DNA of 64,000 bases from Ghiorsea bivora (GCF_000744415.1 NZ_JQLW01000006.1:186001-250000); one strand, 5' to 3'; shown: positions 35,006 to 45,827, counted from the first letter of the stretch. Translations and numbers: made by a program. Notes: generated by a model from the sequence alone, not told the origin.

Positions 35006-37573
35006 TTATTTGATGATTAAACCTTCGTTTTCATCATAATCCACAGTAATGCTATCACCACTTGCTTGTCCACCAATCAAGTATCGCGCCAAAGGCGTTT
35101 CAACCGCTTGTTGGATAAAGCGTTTGAGTGGACGCGCACCATACACAGGGTCGTAGCCTTCTTTCGCCAACCATGCTTTTGCAGCATCGGTGACTTCAAA
35201 GTTGTAACCTTGCGCTTTGATGCGTTTGGCAAGTGATGCCACAAGCAAGTCCACAATATGAACCAAATCATCTTGTGTAAGTGCTGCAAACAAGACCACA
35301 TCATCCACCCTGTTTAAAAACTCTGGGCGGAAGTGGGCTTGCAATCTCGCCATCACTTTGGCTTCCACTTCATCATCAATGCCTTCCAGCATTTCATCGC
35401 TGCCGATGTTACTTGTCATCAACACAATGGTATTGCGGAAATCTACCGTTCTACCTTGTGAATCCGTCAAGCGACCATCATCAAGCAATTGCAAGAGAAG
35501 GTTAAACACATCGGGATGTGCTTTTTCAATCTCATCAAAGAGCAACACCGAATAAGGATTACGGCGCACTGCTTCAGTGAGTTGACCACCTTCTTCAAAA
35601 CCCACATAACCTGGAGGCGCACCAACCAAACGCGATACGCTATGTTTCTCCATGTATTCCGACATATCCAAGCGAATCATATGCTCTTCACTGTCGAACA
35701 ATGCATTGGCAAGCGTACGTGCAAGCTCAGTTTTACCCACACCAGTCGGACCCAAGAAAATAAATGAGCCCATCGGTCTATTCGGGTCTTGAATGCCCGC
35801 TTTAGCGCGAAGAATGGCATCAGACACAGCTTTGACGGCTTTATCCTGACCAATCACCCGCTCATGCAACACAGATTCCAAACGCAAAATTTTCTCGCGT
35901 TCGCCTTCCAACAATCGTGTCACAGGAATATTGGTCCAACGCGCCACCACTTCTGCAATTTCATCGTCGGTCACTTCTTCCTGCAACAAGTCGCTTGAAG
36001 ACTCTTGCGCTTCCAATGCTTTAAGTTTGGCTTCCAACTCAGGAAGTTTGCCATACCTAAGCTCAGCTACTTTCTCCAACTGATAATTGCGCTCTGCTTC
36101 CTCAATTTCTAAACGTGTTTTATCAAGCTCTTCACGCACAGTTTGCAATGCATCATGGGCAGTTTTCTCACTTTCCCACTGTGAATACATGACATCTCGT
36201 TTTTCTTTTAAGTCAGCAAGCTCTTTGCGCAATACTTCCAAGCGCTCTTTACTCGCATCATCGGTCTCTTTTTTCAAAGCTGTTTCTTCAATTTCAAGGC
36301 GCATCACTTTTCGGGTGATTTCATCCAGCTCTGCTGGCATAGAATCGATTTCAGTTCGAATCGATGCACATGCCTCATCAATCAAATCAATAGCTTTATC
36401 GGGCAAGAATCTATCATTGATATACCTATCCGACATGGTTGCCGCTGCTACAATTGCCGCATCTTGAATGCGTACACCATGATGCAATTCAAAACGTTCA
36501 CGCAAGCCGCGCAAAATTGAAATCGTATCTTCCACATTGGGTGCTTCGACAAGCACAGGTTGGAATCTACGCTCCAATGCCGCGTCTTTTTCAATGTATA
36601 AGCGATGCTCGTTTAAAGTTGTCGCACCAATACAATGCAATTCACCACGTGCCAACATAGGTTTGAGCATATTACCTGCATCTGCTGAACCTTCGGTTTT
36701 ACCAGCGCCAACAATGGTATGCAATTCATCAATAAATAGAATGACACGACCTTCCGATGCTTTGATTTCATTGAGCACCGCTTTGAGGCGTTCTTCAAAT
36801 TCACCACGGTATTTCGCACCCGCCATTAAGGATGTCATATCCAAAGCAAAGATGGTGCGGTGTTTCAATCCTTCAGGCACATCACCCGATACAATACGTT
36901 GCGCCAAACCTTCAGCAATCGCAGTTTTACCCACACCAGGTTCACCAATCAACACAGGGTTGTTTTTGGTTTTACGTGATAAAATCCGAATCACTGCCCG
37001 AATTTCGCTATCGCGCCCAATCACAGGGTCTAACTTGCCCTGCCTTGCCATTTCAACAAGGTCAGTGCCGTATTTTTCCAACGCTTCATATTGTGCTTCT
37101 GGCGTATCACTGGTTACCCGTTGATTACCGCGCACAGCTTGCAATGCCTCTTCAAATTTAGGCATATCCAAGCCTGATTCAATCAGAATTTTTGCCGACT
37201 CCGTAGATTTGTCATCAATAATCGCCCATAAAATATGTTCCACAGACATATAGGCATCGCCCATTTTCTGCATTTTATCCATGGCTTTCACAACCATTTG
37301 GTTCAATTCATGGGTGACAAAAATTTTGCCTGCTTCGCTGCTACCTGTCACTTTAGGGCGTTTACCCAAAGCAACCGATACTTTGTTTTTTACAGCTTCA
37401 ACATCCACGTCAGCCTTATTCAGAAGCTGCGTTGCTAAACCCTTATCTTGACTTAAAAGCTCAAACAAAACATGTGGCGTATCCACCTCTTGATGGGATA
37501 ACCGTACTGCAGTGGCCTGCGCTGCTTGTATTGCTTCAGCGACTTTTTGTGTAAAACGACTTGTATCCATCAC
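35006..37573 (-). CDS. clpB: ATP-dependent disaggregase ClpB
   Basis: This 855-residue Hsp100 chaperone resolubilises protein aggregates with DnaK. It has an N-terminal Clp_N repeat domain, a first AAA+ module (Walker [14 protein letters not shown], Walker [11 protein letters not shown]), the coiled-coil M domain (about residues 410-525, rich in Glu/Lys), and a second AAA+ module ([26 protein letters not shown]). A C-terminal D2-small domain follows. The M domain distinguishes it from ClpA and ClpC. A heat-shock-type promoter lies upstream. Confidence 0.97.
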   Translation of the reverse strand: MMDTSRFTQKVAEAIQAAQATAVRLSHQEVDTPHVLFELLSQDKGLATQLLNKADVDVEAVKNKVSVALGKRPKVTGSSEAGKIFVTHELNQMVVKAMDKMQKMGDAYMSVEHILWAIIDDKSTESAKILIESGLDMPKFEEALQAVRGNQRVTSDTPEAQYEALEKYGTDLVEMARQGKLDPVIGRDSEIRAVIRILSRKTKNNPVLIGEPGVGKTAIAEGLAQRIVSGDVPEGLKHRTIFALDMTSLMAGAKYRGEFEERLKAVLNEIKASEGRVILFIDELHTIVGAGKTEGSADAGNMLKPMLARGELHCIGATTLNEHRLYIEKDAALERRFQPVLVEAPNVEDTISILRGLRERFELHHGVRIQDAAIVAAATMSDRYINDRFLPDKAIDLIDEACASIRTEIDSMPAELDEITRKVMRLEIEETALKKETDDASKERLEVLRKELADLKEKRDVMYSQWESEKTAHDALQTVREELDKTRLEIEEAERNYQLEKVAELRYGKLPELEAKLKALEAQESSSDLLQEEVTDDEIAEVVARWTNIPVTRLLEGEREKILRLESVLHERVIGQDKAVKAVSDAILRAKAGIQDPNRPMGSFIFLGPTGVGKTELARTLANALFDSEEHMIRLDMSEYMEKHSVSRLVGAPPGYVGFEEGGQLTEAVRRNPYSVLLFDEIEKAHPDVFNLLLQLLDDGRLTDSQGRTVDFRNTIVLMTSNIGSDEMLEGIDDEVEAKVMARLQAHFRPEFLNRVDDVVLFAALTQDDLVHIVDLLVASLAKRIKAQGYNFEVTDAAKAWLAKEGYDPVYGARPLKRFIQQAVETPLARYLIGGQASGDSITVDYDENEGLIIK

Positions 37574-37623
37574 TGCTACCTCTCATATATTTTTTAACCT
37601 TACTTTTCTTGCGTCCTTTATGC

Positions 37624-37656
37624 TATAAGGTCGCATAATAATGAATTCAAGGGGTT
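37624..37656 (-). promoter_or_regulatory. Heat-shock (sigma-32-type) promoter of clpB
   Basis: On the minus strand CCCCTTGAA (-35; consensus CCCTTGAA) is followed after about 14 bp by CGACCTTATA, a partial match to the CCCCATNTA -10 element. It lies 50-80 bp before the clpB start. The -35 match is exact, the -10 weak. Confidence 0.6.
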
Positions 37657-37821
37657 AAAGTGATGTTATCTATGCTGCAAGTTATTCATACCAATAGTGG
37701 TGAATGAACAATATATGATACCCTCCACTTCCATGACTTATTCTATGCTTGACACTTGATAGCCATCTCGCAACACTTCGCGCCGTCTTACCAACGCACG
37801 AGTTGATTAAAAGTGCACAAT

Positions 37822-37906
37822 GCCCGAGTGATGGAACTGGTAGACTTGGGGGATTCAAAATCCCTTGCCTCACGGCGTGGCGGTTCGAATCCGCCCTCGG
37901 GTACCA
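37822..37906 (+). tRNA. tRNA-Leu (anticodon CAA)
   Basis: Acceptor GCCCGAG/CTCGGGT, anticodon loop TTCAAAA (CAA), long variable arm (TGCCTCACGGCGT), T-loop TTCGAAT and encoded CCA (37904-37906) are all present. A TTGACA lies at 37747, but no good -10 follows. Confidence 0.96.
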
Positions 37907-37912
37907 TTCATG

Positions 37913-37949
37913 AGCCTGCAAACTTTTCGAAGTTTGCAGGCTTTTTTTA
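37913..37949 (+). terminator. Intrinsic terminator of tRNA-Leu
   Basis: AGCCTGCAAACTT / AAGTTTGCAGGCT closes a TTCG tetraloop and is followed by T7. It lies 6 bp after the tRNA and 30 bp before hrpA. Confidence 0.95.
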
Positions 37950-37978
37950 TTTCTCACTACACCTTACACTTGGCAGCA

Positions 37979-40900
37979 ATGAACAATCCAATCAACTGGT
38001 CAGAACTCAGTAAAAATATTCAAACATGCATGTTGTTTAAGCGTAGGTCATTTTCAAATCGACTAAGAAAACTGCGTGGGCTGAGCAAAAAGAACAAAGA
38101 TATAAGCACCCAGTTACAACGTTTACAGACCGACATCAAACAATCACAACAACAGCTGTTGGATAGACAAAACAATATCCCAAACATCAACTATCCCGAA
38201 GACTTACCCATCAGCCAGAAGCGAGAAGTCATTGCAGATGCCATCCAAAGCAATCAAGTCACCATTATTGCAGGTGAAACAGGCTCAGGGAAAACCACCC
38301 AAATTCCTAAAATTTGTTTAGCGCTTGGGCGCGGCATCATGGGAACGATTGGACATACCCAACCACGCAGAATTGCCGCAAGAAGTGTGGCAACCCGTAT
38401 CGCCGAGGAACTTCAATCACCATTGGGTAAAGATGTGGGTTATAAAATTCGTTTTTCTGACCACACCCAGCCCAACACCTATATCAAGCTGATGACCGAT
38501 GGCATTTTATTGGCTGAAATTCAGCATGACCCTAGGCTTTTGCAATACGATACGATTATCATTGATGAAGCCCATGAACGCAGTTTAAATATCGACTTTT
38601 TATTGGGTTATATCAAAAATATTCTACCCAAGCGTCCTGATTTAAAGGTTATCATCACATCCGCAACTATTAATACCGAACGGTTTTCCCAGTTCTTTAA
38701 CCATGCGCCTGTCATTGAAGTGTCTGGTCGTAGTTTCCCTGTGGATATTGCATACCTACCAGCTGATGAAGACGATGATAAGTCGCTCGAAGCTGCCATT
38801 ATTCGAGCTGTTGATGAAGCGGCTGACTATGAGCCATTGGGTGATATTTTGATTTTCTTACCCGGTGAGCGTGAAATCCGAGACATTACCCATGCCCTGA
38901 ACCAACATGCCATGCGCAACACCGAAGTACTACCCTTGTTCTCAAGGCTTTCCCCTGCCGAGCAAGACAAGATTTTTAAAGGGCATAAAGGGCGGCGCAT
39001 TGTGCTGGCAACCAATGTAGCGGAAACATCGCTCACTGTGCCCGGTATTCGTTTTGTCATTGATTCAGGACTTGCCCGTATTAGCCGCTATAGCCCTAAG
39101 TCTAAAGTACAACAACTTCCCATCGAACCTATTTCCCAAGCTTCTGCCAATCAACGCGCAGGTCGTTGTGGGCGTGTGGCGGCAGGTATTTGTTTTAGAC
39201 TCTACAGTGAAGAAAACTTCAACAATCGTCCTGAACATACCGACCCTGAAATTCTCCGCACCAATCTCGCCAATGTGATTTTACAAATGGTAAGTTTGGG
39301 TTTGGGTGACATTCATCAATTTGATTTTATGCAACCACCTGAAAAGCGCAGCATACAAGATGGCTACAAACTGCTTGAAGAGCTGCAAGCGATTGATAAA
39401 AACATGGCTGTCACTAAACAAGGAAAACAACTTACACGGCTACCTGTTGACCCTCGCTTTGGGCGTATGTTATTGCAAGCCAACCAAGAGCGAAGCCTAC
39501 GAGAAGTATTGATTATTGTTGCCGCCTTATCCGTACAAGACCCTAAAATACGCCCCGCAGACAAGCAGCAAAAAGCCGATGAAAAACACAAGATTTTCAC
39601 CGACAAAACATCCGACTTTTTATCATGGCTTAAGCTGTGGTTTTGGTATCAAGAACAACGCAAACATTTAAGTAAGTCTCAGCTTAGAAAAACCTGCACC
39701 GCACATTTCTTATCCTATTTGCGTATGCGTGAATGGACAGATTTACATGGACAATTGCTTGGCATCGTCCGTGAATTAAAGCTCACCCCCAATAAAGAAG
39801 ATGCCAAACCCGATGAAATCCACAGAGCTATGCTTTCAGGGCTACTTAGTCATGTGATTAAAAAACGCGAAGAAGCAAAAAAAGGGGACGCACCATTTAT
39901 TGGCGCACGAGGTTTGCAAGTCCACTTGTTCCCAGGTTCGCCTGTGAGCAAAAAACCAGCACGTTGGTTGATGGCAGGCTCACTGGTCGAAACCTCTCGC
40001 CTATTCGCCCGCAGCCTCTCACCCATCAACCCTGAATGGTTAGAAGTTTTAGCACCCCATCTGCTCAAACGAACCTATAGTGAACCACATTGGTCAAAAA
40101 AACGTGCCCAAGTTTGCGCCTATGAAACGGTGACTTTATATGGCTTGCCCATTGTGAGCCGCCGTATTGTACACTTTGGCAGCATAGACCCTGAAATATC
40201 CCGTGAAATTTTCATTCGTCATGCTTTGGTTCACCATGAGTTTCACAGTTTTGGCAAATGGTTTAAACACAATACAAAACTTTTGGCAGAAATTGAACAT
40301 ATGGAAGCCATGCACCGCCGCCGTGATTTTATGAGCGATGAACAAACCCGCTTTGATTTCTTCGATGCGCTTATTCCTGAACATGTGTATAGTGGAAAGC
40401 TATTTGAGCAATGGCGTAAAAAAGCTGAGAAAGATAAACCAAAACTACTTTATTTAAGTAAGGACGTCTTGTTAGAAGATGCAACCCATACCATTGATAG
40501 TCGGCAGTTTCCTACACACTTGGAAACCCATGGTTTAAAACTCAAACTACAATACCACTTCGACCCCAGTCATCATGCCGATGGCATCACAGTGCAAGTG
40601 CCTATTATGGCATTGGGTCAGCTTAAAGCAGAGCCGTTTGAGTGGTTGGTACCAGGCGTGTTAGAAGAAAAAATTACAACGCTTATCAAAGCTTTGCCTA
40701 AATCGCTACGCAAAAACTTTGTGCCAGCACCTCAGTTTGCCGCAGCTTGCGCAGGTAATCTAAGTTTTGCGCAAGGTTCACTATTGCTTGCCTTATCACG
40801 AGAGTTGCAACGCATGACTGGTATTTATATCCCTACGCAAGATTGGCAAATTGATAAATTGCCTGCCCATTTATGTATGAAATTTGAAGTACGTGATCAA

Positions 40901-41878
40901 AATAACAAAGTCATCACCACTGGACATCAGCTGGGTTTATTACAAAAGCAATACGCACACCTTGCCCGCGTGAATACAGGGCAACAAAAACACACCGCGA
41001 TTAAACTACAACAAAATATCACCCGCTGGGACTTTGGCGAGTTGCCTGAAGTGGTCACCAGCCAAAAACAAGGCATGCATATTGCCCAGTTCCCTGCTTT
41101 GGTGGATAAACAAAACAGTGTATGCATCAATCTTTTAGAGAGCGAAAATGCTGCGCTAAAAGCCACACGACAAGGTATAAAACGTTTGCTTATGCTTAGT
41201 TTGCACCAGCAAGTAGATATGCTGCGAAAGAATATGCCCAAACAAAAGGAGCTGGCTTTGTATTATGTCAGCCTTGGCAAAGCCGAAGATTTGCGTGAGT
41301 CCATCATTAGCCAAACATTTGAGCAGGTATTTTTATCTGACCTAAAAACATTGCCCCGCAATGCCAAAACTTTTCAAATGCTTTTGGATAAAGGCAGAGC
41401 CAAGCTGGTTAAACAAGGGGCAAACATAGCCGAACAAGTATGCCAAACATTACAAAACTATGCTGAATTACAACATAAACTTCGTAGCGTGAAAGCCGCA
41501 GCCCTTGCCCCTGTGGTACAAGATATACAACAACAAGTGCAACATATGATATACCCTGATTTTGTGAAACACACCCCTAGCCAGTGGTTGCCTCACCTGC
41601 CTAGATTTATACAAGCTGCTTTATTACGCTTGGAAAAAGCAGGGCAACAGTTGGCGCAAGACAGTATTAACACCAAGGTGTTACAACAGTTTTGGTTACA
41701 ATACAGGCAGCAGCTAGAACAATGTGAAAAACATAATGAAGACACCGCACAACTGGTGGAATTTCGCTGGTTGTTAGAAGAGCTTCGCGTTTCATTGTTT
41801 GCCCAAAGCCTAAAAACATCCATGCCCATATCCATTAAACGCATAGAAAAACACTGGACATCCGTATTATCAGTATAA
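37979..41878 (+). CDS. hrpA: DEAH-box ATP-dependent RNA helicase HrpA
   Basis: This 1299-residue DEAH helicase matches E. coli HrpA (1300 residues), which acts on stalled or colliding ribosomes. Motif I is IAGETGSGKTTQIPKICL, Ia HTQPRRIAARSVA, II IIDEAHERSL, III SATIN, and VI QRAGRCGRVAAG. An OB-fold and a long C-terminal DUF3418-type region follow. The ATG at 37979 (MNNPINWSEL) is chosen; in-frame sequence further upstream lies inside the terminator and tRNA-Leu. No clear ribosome-binding site is present. Confidence 0.95.
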   Translation: MNNPINWSELSKNIQTCMLFKRRSFSNRLRKLRGLSKKNKDISTQLQRLQTDIKQSQQQLLDRQNNIPNINYPEDLPISQKREVIADAIQSNQVTIIAGETGSGKTTQIPKICLALGRGIMGTIGHTQPRRIAARSVATRIAEELQSPLGKDVGYKIRFSDHTQPNTYIKLMTDGILLAEIQHDPRLLQYDTIIIDEAHERSLNIDFLLGYIKNILPKRPDLKVIITSATINTERFSQFFNHAPVIEVSGRSFPVDIAYLPADEDDDKSLEAAIIRAVDEAADYEPLGDILIFLPGEREIRDITHALNQHAMRNTEVLPLFSRLSPAEQDKIFKGHKGRRIVLATNVAETSLTVPGIRFVIDSGLARISRYSPKSKVQQLPIEPISQASANQRAGRCGRVAAGICFRLYSEENFNNRPEHTDPEILRTNLANVILQMVSLGLGDIHQFDFMQPPEKRSIQDGYKLLEELQAIDKNMAVTKQGKQLTRLPVDPRFGRMLLQANQERSLREVLIIVAALSVQDPKIRPADKQQKADEKHKIFTDKTSDFLSWLKLWFWYQEQRKHLSKSQLRKTCTAHFLSYLRMREWTDLHGQLLGIVRELKLTPNKEDAKPDEIHRAMLSGLLSHVIKKREEAKKGDAPFIGARGLQVHLFPGSPVSKKPARWLMAGSLVETSRLFARSLSPINPEWLEVLAPHLLKRTYSEPHWSKKRAQVCAYETVTLYGLPIVSRRIVHFGSIDPEISREIFIRHALVHHEFHSFGKWFKHNTKLLAEIEHMEAMHRRRDFMSDEQTRFDFFDALIPEHVYSGKLFEQWRKKAEKDKPKLLYLSKDVLLEDATHTIDSRQFPTHLETHGLKLKLQYHFDPSHHADGITVQVPIMALGQLKAEPFEWLVPGVLEEKITTLIKALPKSLRKNFVPAPQFAAACAGNLSFAQGSLLLALSRELQRMTGIYIPTQDWQIDKLPAHLCMKFEVRDQNNKVITTGHQLGLLQKQYAHLARVNTGQQKHTAIKLQQNITRWDFGELPEVVTSQKQGMHIAQFPALVDKQNSVCINLLESENAALKATRQGIKRLLMLSLHQQVDMLRKNMPKQKELALYYVSLGKAEDLRESIISQTFEQVFLSDLKTLPRNAKTFQMLLDKGRAKLVKQGANIAEQVCQTLQNYAELQHKLRSVKAAALAPVVQDIQQQVQHMIYPDFVKHTPSQWLPHLPRFIQAALLRLEKAGQQLAQDSINTKVLQQFWLQYRQQLEQCEKHNEDTAQLVEFRWLLEELRVSLFAQSLKTSMPISIKRIEKHWTSVLSV

Positions 41879-41978
41879 TTTATCAACATAAATGGTGCTA
41901 CATGTCACTAGAGATTTCCAATCGCCATAGTAGGCTTGCTTCCCCCCGTTGAGCAAGTTTAGGAGTTTAGTGTTCGCA

Positions 41979-43985
41979 ATGAAGAAAATTAGCTTGATAC
42001 TGTTGCTTGGCATAAGTATATCATTAACGGCTTTTTCGGCAGTTAAACAGTGGGAAGAAGGACAACGCCAGCAACAATACCAACACCGTGCTGATGCACA
42101 TACCGCAGCGCTCATCGCTGGGTTTCAAAACATTGCAAAACAACTCGAAGATATGCGTTACCTACTCGAATACAATATCAATAATAAGAAAGATAAACCA
42201 ACAGAGCCCCGTGAACTTTTGGATATGTTTACCCCTATATTAAGTCATGAACCTGCACTTATAGATGTAGACTGGGCAGTGTTTGACCCCAACACAGGAC
42301 AAGCGCACATCATTTACAGCCTCAAACATCGAAACAACATTGAAAAAATCCCCGTCACCCTGAGCAAACATCCTGTCACCGCACATATCACGCAAGAAAC
42401 GCCAGACCACTATGTACTACAACTTATCAGTCCAATCAGTAACCAACTCAATCCCATCAATCAACCAGAGCTTGAAGGCAAACTTGTTGCCGCACTTGTT
42501 ACCGAATGGGATATCAAAACCATTATCGAACAAGCCTTAAAACATACGCCTGTGGCTGCCCAAGACATCCATATTATTAGCATCGAAAACAATAAAAAAA
42601 CAGAGCTCTATGTTCATGCATCTCGTAGCCGCACTAAAGCAGATAAACACGTACACACCGATATTCATTACACCACCACCTTCCCTTTTGCTAACTTAAC
42701 CTTACAAGCAGAATATGAGGCTGCACCCAAGTTTCTTAAAGATTTCCCTATTGTACTTGCTTGGCAAACCCTATTGATTTGGCTTGCTGCCACCTTTTTA
42801 CTTGCTTGGTATATTTATAAAAAAGATAAACATACCGAACATGTCGAAAAACTCGTCGAAGAGCGTACTAAAGAACTCAATAAAAAACGTAAGAAACTGC
42901 ATCAAATCATTGCAAACCTACAAGATATTTATTACGAAATAGATCTTAAAGGTAATATAAAGATGATATCCCCCTCCATTGGTTCACTTGGTTACACCGT
43001 GGATGAGGTGCTAAATAAAAGTATGCAAACATTCTGTATTGATAGCGACGAACTCAAAAACCTCTTGCTTGCTTTACAAGGCAGCGGCGATGGTAAAATA
43101 CATAACCGCCATATCCGTGTCAGACACCACAATGGTAGTTTGCGTTGGGTATCGATGAATGCACAATATAGGTATGATGAGAATCGGAAAGTTGTAAGCA
43201 TCGAAGGAACATTACGAGATTTCACAGTATCTAAGGCACAACAAGAGAAGATTCAACAAGCAGACAAACTTGAGCTTTTAGGGCTGATGGCAGGCAGCAT
43301 TGCGCATAATTTCAATAATATTCTTACTTCTATTTTAGGTCACGCCTCTATGGCTCGTATGTCTTCTCAAAGCAATCCAAAACTCAACCAACATATGGAT
43401 GCAATTGAAAGTTCGAGCACCAAAGCTGCTGAAATATGTAAACAAATGCTTGCTTACACAGGGCAAGGAAATTATTGCTTACAACCACTACACTTAAGCC
43501 AATGTCTTGGCGAAGTTAAAGCAATGATTCGCGCTTCTATTCCTGAAAACATTCAGCTCGATTTTTCCTTTACTGATGACTTAGCTGCTATCCGTGCCGA
43601 CAAGTCTCAAATTCAACAACTGGCTATCGACTTAATTCTAAATGCCGCAGAGTCTTATGAACAAAAAGCAGGAACCGTGCGCACCTCAACTGGTAGCCAA
43701 GTCTTAAAAGCACAAGACTTGAAGTTATGTATCGAATCAGAACAGTCATCGCCTGGGAGTTATATCTACCTTCGTATTCAAGATACAGGCTGTGGCATAG
43801 CAAAAGCCATGCAAGAAAAGATATTTGAGCCTTTTATCACCACTAAATTTATGGGTAGAGGACTAGGACTAAGCGCTGTGCGTGGCATTGTACGCTCCCA
43901 GCATGGTGCTATTTTATTAGAGTCTGAAGAGGGTAAAGGCACCACCATCACCGTATTTTTTCCTGTTGACAACCACCAAGCATAA
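41979..43985 (+). CDS. Membrane sensor histidine kinase with PAS domain
   Basis: This 668-residue kinase has TM1 at residues ~3-22, an extracytoplasmic sensor of about 240 residues, and TM2 (LLIWLAATFLLAWYIY). A short coiled coil, a PAS domain (IYYEIDLKGNIKMISPSIGSL), an H-box GSIAHNFNNILTSILGH (His about 443) and an ATPase domain (QDTGCGIAKAMQEKIFEPF, GRGLGLSAVRGI) follow. It has no receiver domain and no adjacent response regulator; the NtrC-type regulator at 47470 is the nearest candidate. ATG 41979 or GTG 41970 could be the start; AGGAG at 41961 fits GTG slightly better in spacing. Confidence 0.88.
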   Translation: MKKISLILLLGISISLTAFSAVKQWEEGQRQQQYQHRADAHTAALIAGFQNIAKQLEDMRYLLEYNINNKKDKPTEPRELLDMFTPILSHEPALIDVDWAVFDPNTGQAHIIYSLKHRNNIEKIPVTLSKHPVTAHITQETPDHYVLQLISPISNQLNPINQPELEGKLVAALVTEWDIKTIIEQALKHTPVAAQDIHIISIENNKKTELYVHASRSRTKADKHVHTDIHYTTTFPFANLTLQAEYEAAPKFLKDFPIVLAWQTLLIWLAATFLLAWYIYKKDKHTEHVEKLVEERTKELNKKRKKLHQIIANLQDIYYEIDLKGNIKMISPSIGSLGYTVDEVLNKSMQTFCIDSDELKNLLLALQGSGDGKIHNRHIRVRHHNGSLRWVSMNAQYRYDENRKVVSIEGTLRDFTVSKAQQEKIQQADKLELLGLMAGSIAHNFNNILTSILGHASMARMSSQSNPKLNQHMDAIESSSTKAAEICKQMLAYTGQGNYCLQPLHLSQCLGEVKAMIRASIPENIQLDFSFTDDLAAIRADKSQIQQLAIDLILNAAESYEQKAGTVRTSTGSQVLKAQDLKLCIESEQSSPGSYIYLRIQDTGCGIAKAMQEKIFEPFITTKFMGRGLGLSAVRGIVRSQHGAILLESEEGKGTTITVFFPVDNHQA

Positions 43986-44101
43986 ACCGACCTTTCGCTG
44001 TCTTATGAACAGTGCAACTGCAACAAAACGAATCACCAAGCTATGGCTTTTGCTATCGGCTGTGGTTTGTTTTGTTTAACGTTTACACTTTGTAATACTA
44101 T

Positions 44102-44136
44102 ACAAGCAACCGCAGAAATTCTGCTTCGTTGCTTGT
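44102..44136. repeat. Compound hairpin in the leader of the EamA gene
   Basis: ACAAGCAAC (44102) pairs with GTTGCTTGT (44128), with an inner GCAGAA/TTCTGC stem. There is no T-run. It lies 68 bp before the EamA start and may fold in its leader RNA. Confidence 0.5.
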
Positions 44137-44203
44137 TCACCTTCCAAAACATCTAACTAACAGTATTTCTCGGTTGCTCTAAATATCTAATTGGAGTAAT
44201 ACC

Positions 44204-45115
44204 ATGAACGCTACCGTTCAATCACAACAAAGAAACATACAAATAGGCTTTTTACTTGCTACGGGCGCTGCCCTTGGCTTTTCCATCAAAGCTATTTTTG
44301 TCAAACTGGCATACGCATATCATGTCGATGCCATCACCATGCTTATGTTCCGCATGATGTTTGCCCTGCCCTTTTTTATTGTGATTGTTTGGTTGGAAGA
44401 GCGTAAAGCCAAAAGCCGTATTCGTCGTAAAGATTTTATAAATATCACCCTATTGGGTTTGGTGGGTTACTATTGCTCCAGCTTATTGGATTTTATGGGC
44501 TTAATGTATATCACCACGGGATTAGAGCGCTTAATCTTGTTTCTTTTCCCGACCATGGTGGTGTTTATTTCAGCTGTATTCTTAGGCAAACGCATCCAAA
44601 AAGAAGCTTATATTGCTTTGGCTTTAAGCTATATGGGTATCATCGTAGCCATGGCGAATGATGTACAAATATCGGGTGAACATGTGTTGCTTGGTTCAGC
44701 ATTGGTATTTGTCGCCACCATCACTTATTCAGTATTTTTGGTGGGTAGTGGTAAAATCATTCCAAAGGTTGGTGCGCGAAAGTTTACTGCATATGCCATG
44801 ATTGTGTCGTGTATTGCTGTGATAATACAATTTGGTATCACCCACGACACAGCGAGCTTCAATCAGCCAGTAGAAGTGTATGCTTATGGATTTGCTATGG
44901 CTGTGTTTTCCACCGTGCTTCCTGCATTCATGTTGGCTGCTGCCATGCACAGGATTGGCGCAAGCAAAACATCCATCATTAGCGGCTTAGGCCCTGTAGC
45001 GACCATTGTGTTGGCTGCCATATTCTTGGCAGAGCCCTTAACCTTGATACAAGTGGTTGGCGCGGCATTGGTGATGGCTGGTGTGCATATTCTAGGCAAA
45101 AGTAAAAATAAGTAA
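44204..45115 (+). CDS. EamA/DMT-family transporter
   Basis: This 303-residue inner-membrane protein has ten hydrophobic helices in two EamA repeats. The first begins FLLATGAALGFSIKAIFVKLAY, and the second starts near VLLGSALVFVATITYSVFLV. MGLMYITTGLERLILFLFPTMV is the typical helix 3-4 region. The family moves metabolites or drugs; the substrate is not predictable. TTGGAG lies 8 nt before the ATG. It stands alone in its orientation group. Confidence 0.88.
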   Translation: MNATVQSQQRNIQIGFLLATGAALGFSIKAIFVKLAYAYHVDAITMLMFRMMFALPFFIVIVWLEERKAKSRIRRKDFINITLLGLVGYYCSSLLDFMGLMYITTGLERLILFLFPTMVVFISAVFLGKRIQKEAYIALALSYMGIIVAMANDVQISGEHVLLGSALVFVATITYSVFLVGSGKIIPKVGARKFTAYAMIVSCIAVIIQFGITHDTASFNQPVEVYAYGFAMAVFSTVLPAFMLAAAMHRIGASKTSIISGLGPVATIVLAAIFLAEPLTLIQVVGAALVMAGVHILGKSKNK

Positions 45116-45179
45116 TTAGGGTTTGTAATTATTGTGGCACAGTTTCGACTGATGGCGCAATAATTACCTTGGAGTTTTC

Positions 45180-45827
45180 ATGTTTAAAGTTTTATTCGTA
45201 ACACTAATTGCGTTTGTTTCGCCTGCTATGGTAGGTGCAACAAACCTTACCTTGGGTGAGTTTTCTAAAGGTTCGCTTAGTGGTTGGGAAGAAAAAGAAT
45301 TTGAAGGCAGCACCCAATACAGCTTTATATTTGATGAGCAAATCAAACAGCAAGTGCTCAAAGCTGAAAGCCATCAAGGTGCATCGGGTTTATTCCGTGA
45401 ACAACGCATTGATTTAAACAAAACCCCATACCTTAATTGGTCTTGGAAAACATTTTCACACTTTCCAAACATTAATGAAAATGAGAAATCTGGCGATGAT
45501 TTTGTTGCCCGTATTTATGTGGTTGTGGATGGGGGGGTCTTTTTCTGGAAAACCATAGCGCTTAATTATGTGTGGTCATCTGCCCATCAAAAAGATGAAA
45601 ATTGGGATAATCCTTTTACATCTAATGCCGCAATGTATGCTGTAGAATCAGGGCGCTCCAACCTTGGTCAATGGCAATATTACAAACGTAATATCAAAGA
45701 GGACTTGAAAAATATTGTCGGCAAAGACACCCAATACATTGATGCCATCGCTATTATGACCGACACGGATAATGCGGGTCTAAAAGCCATTACATACTTT
45801 GGAGATATTTCTTTTACTTCTGAATAA
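45180..45827 (+). CDS. DUF3047 protein, secreted
   Basis: This 215-residue protein has a cleavable signal peptide (FKVLFVTLIAFVSPAMVGA). The mature region matches the DUF3047 pattern: GSLSGWEEKEFEGSTQYSF, LNWSWKTFSHFPN, DDFVARIYVVVDGG, LNYVWSS and IAIMTDTDNAGLKAITYFGD. Function is unknown; a jelly-roll-like carbohydrate-binding fold is sometimes suspected for such proteins, which is only inference here. TTGGAG precedes the ATG. Confidence 0.82.
   Translation: MFKVLFVTLIAFVSPAMVGATNLTLGEFSKGSLSGWEEKEFEGSTQYSFIFDEQIKQQVLKAESHQGASGLFREQRIDLNKTPYLNWSWKTFSHFPNINENEKSGDDFVARIYVVVDGGVFFWKTIALNYVWSSAHQKDENWDNPFTSNAAMYAVESGRSNLGQWQYYKRNIKEDLKNIVGKDTQYIDAIAIMTDTDNAGLKAITYFGDISFTSE

Noticed and set aside
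36537-37124. 195-residue plus-strand frame inside clpB
   Set aside because: It is antisense to the highly conserved first AAA+ module; the open frame follows from the codon bias of clpB.
37865-37978. In-frame N-terminal extension of hrpA
   Set aside because: It runs through tRNA-Leu and its terminator; HrpA length is already complete from 37979.
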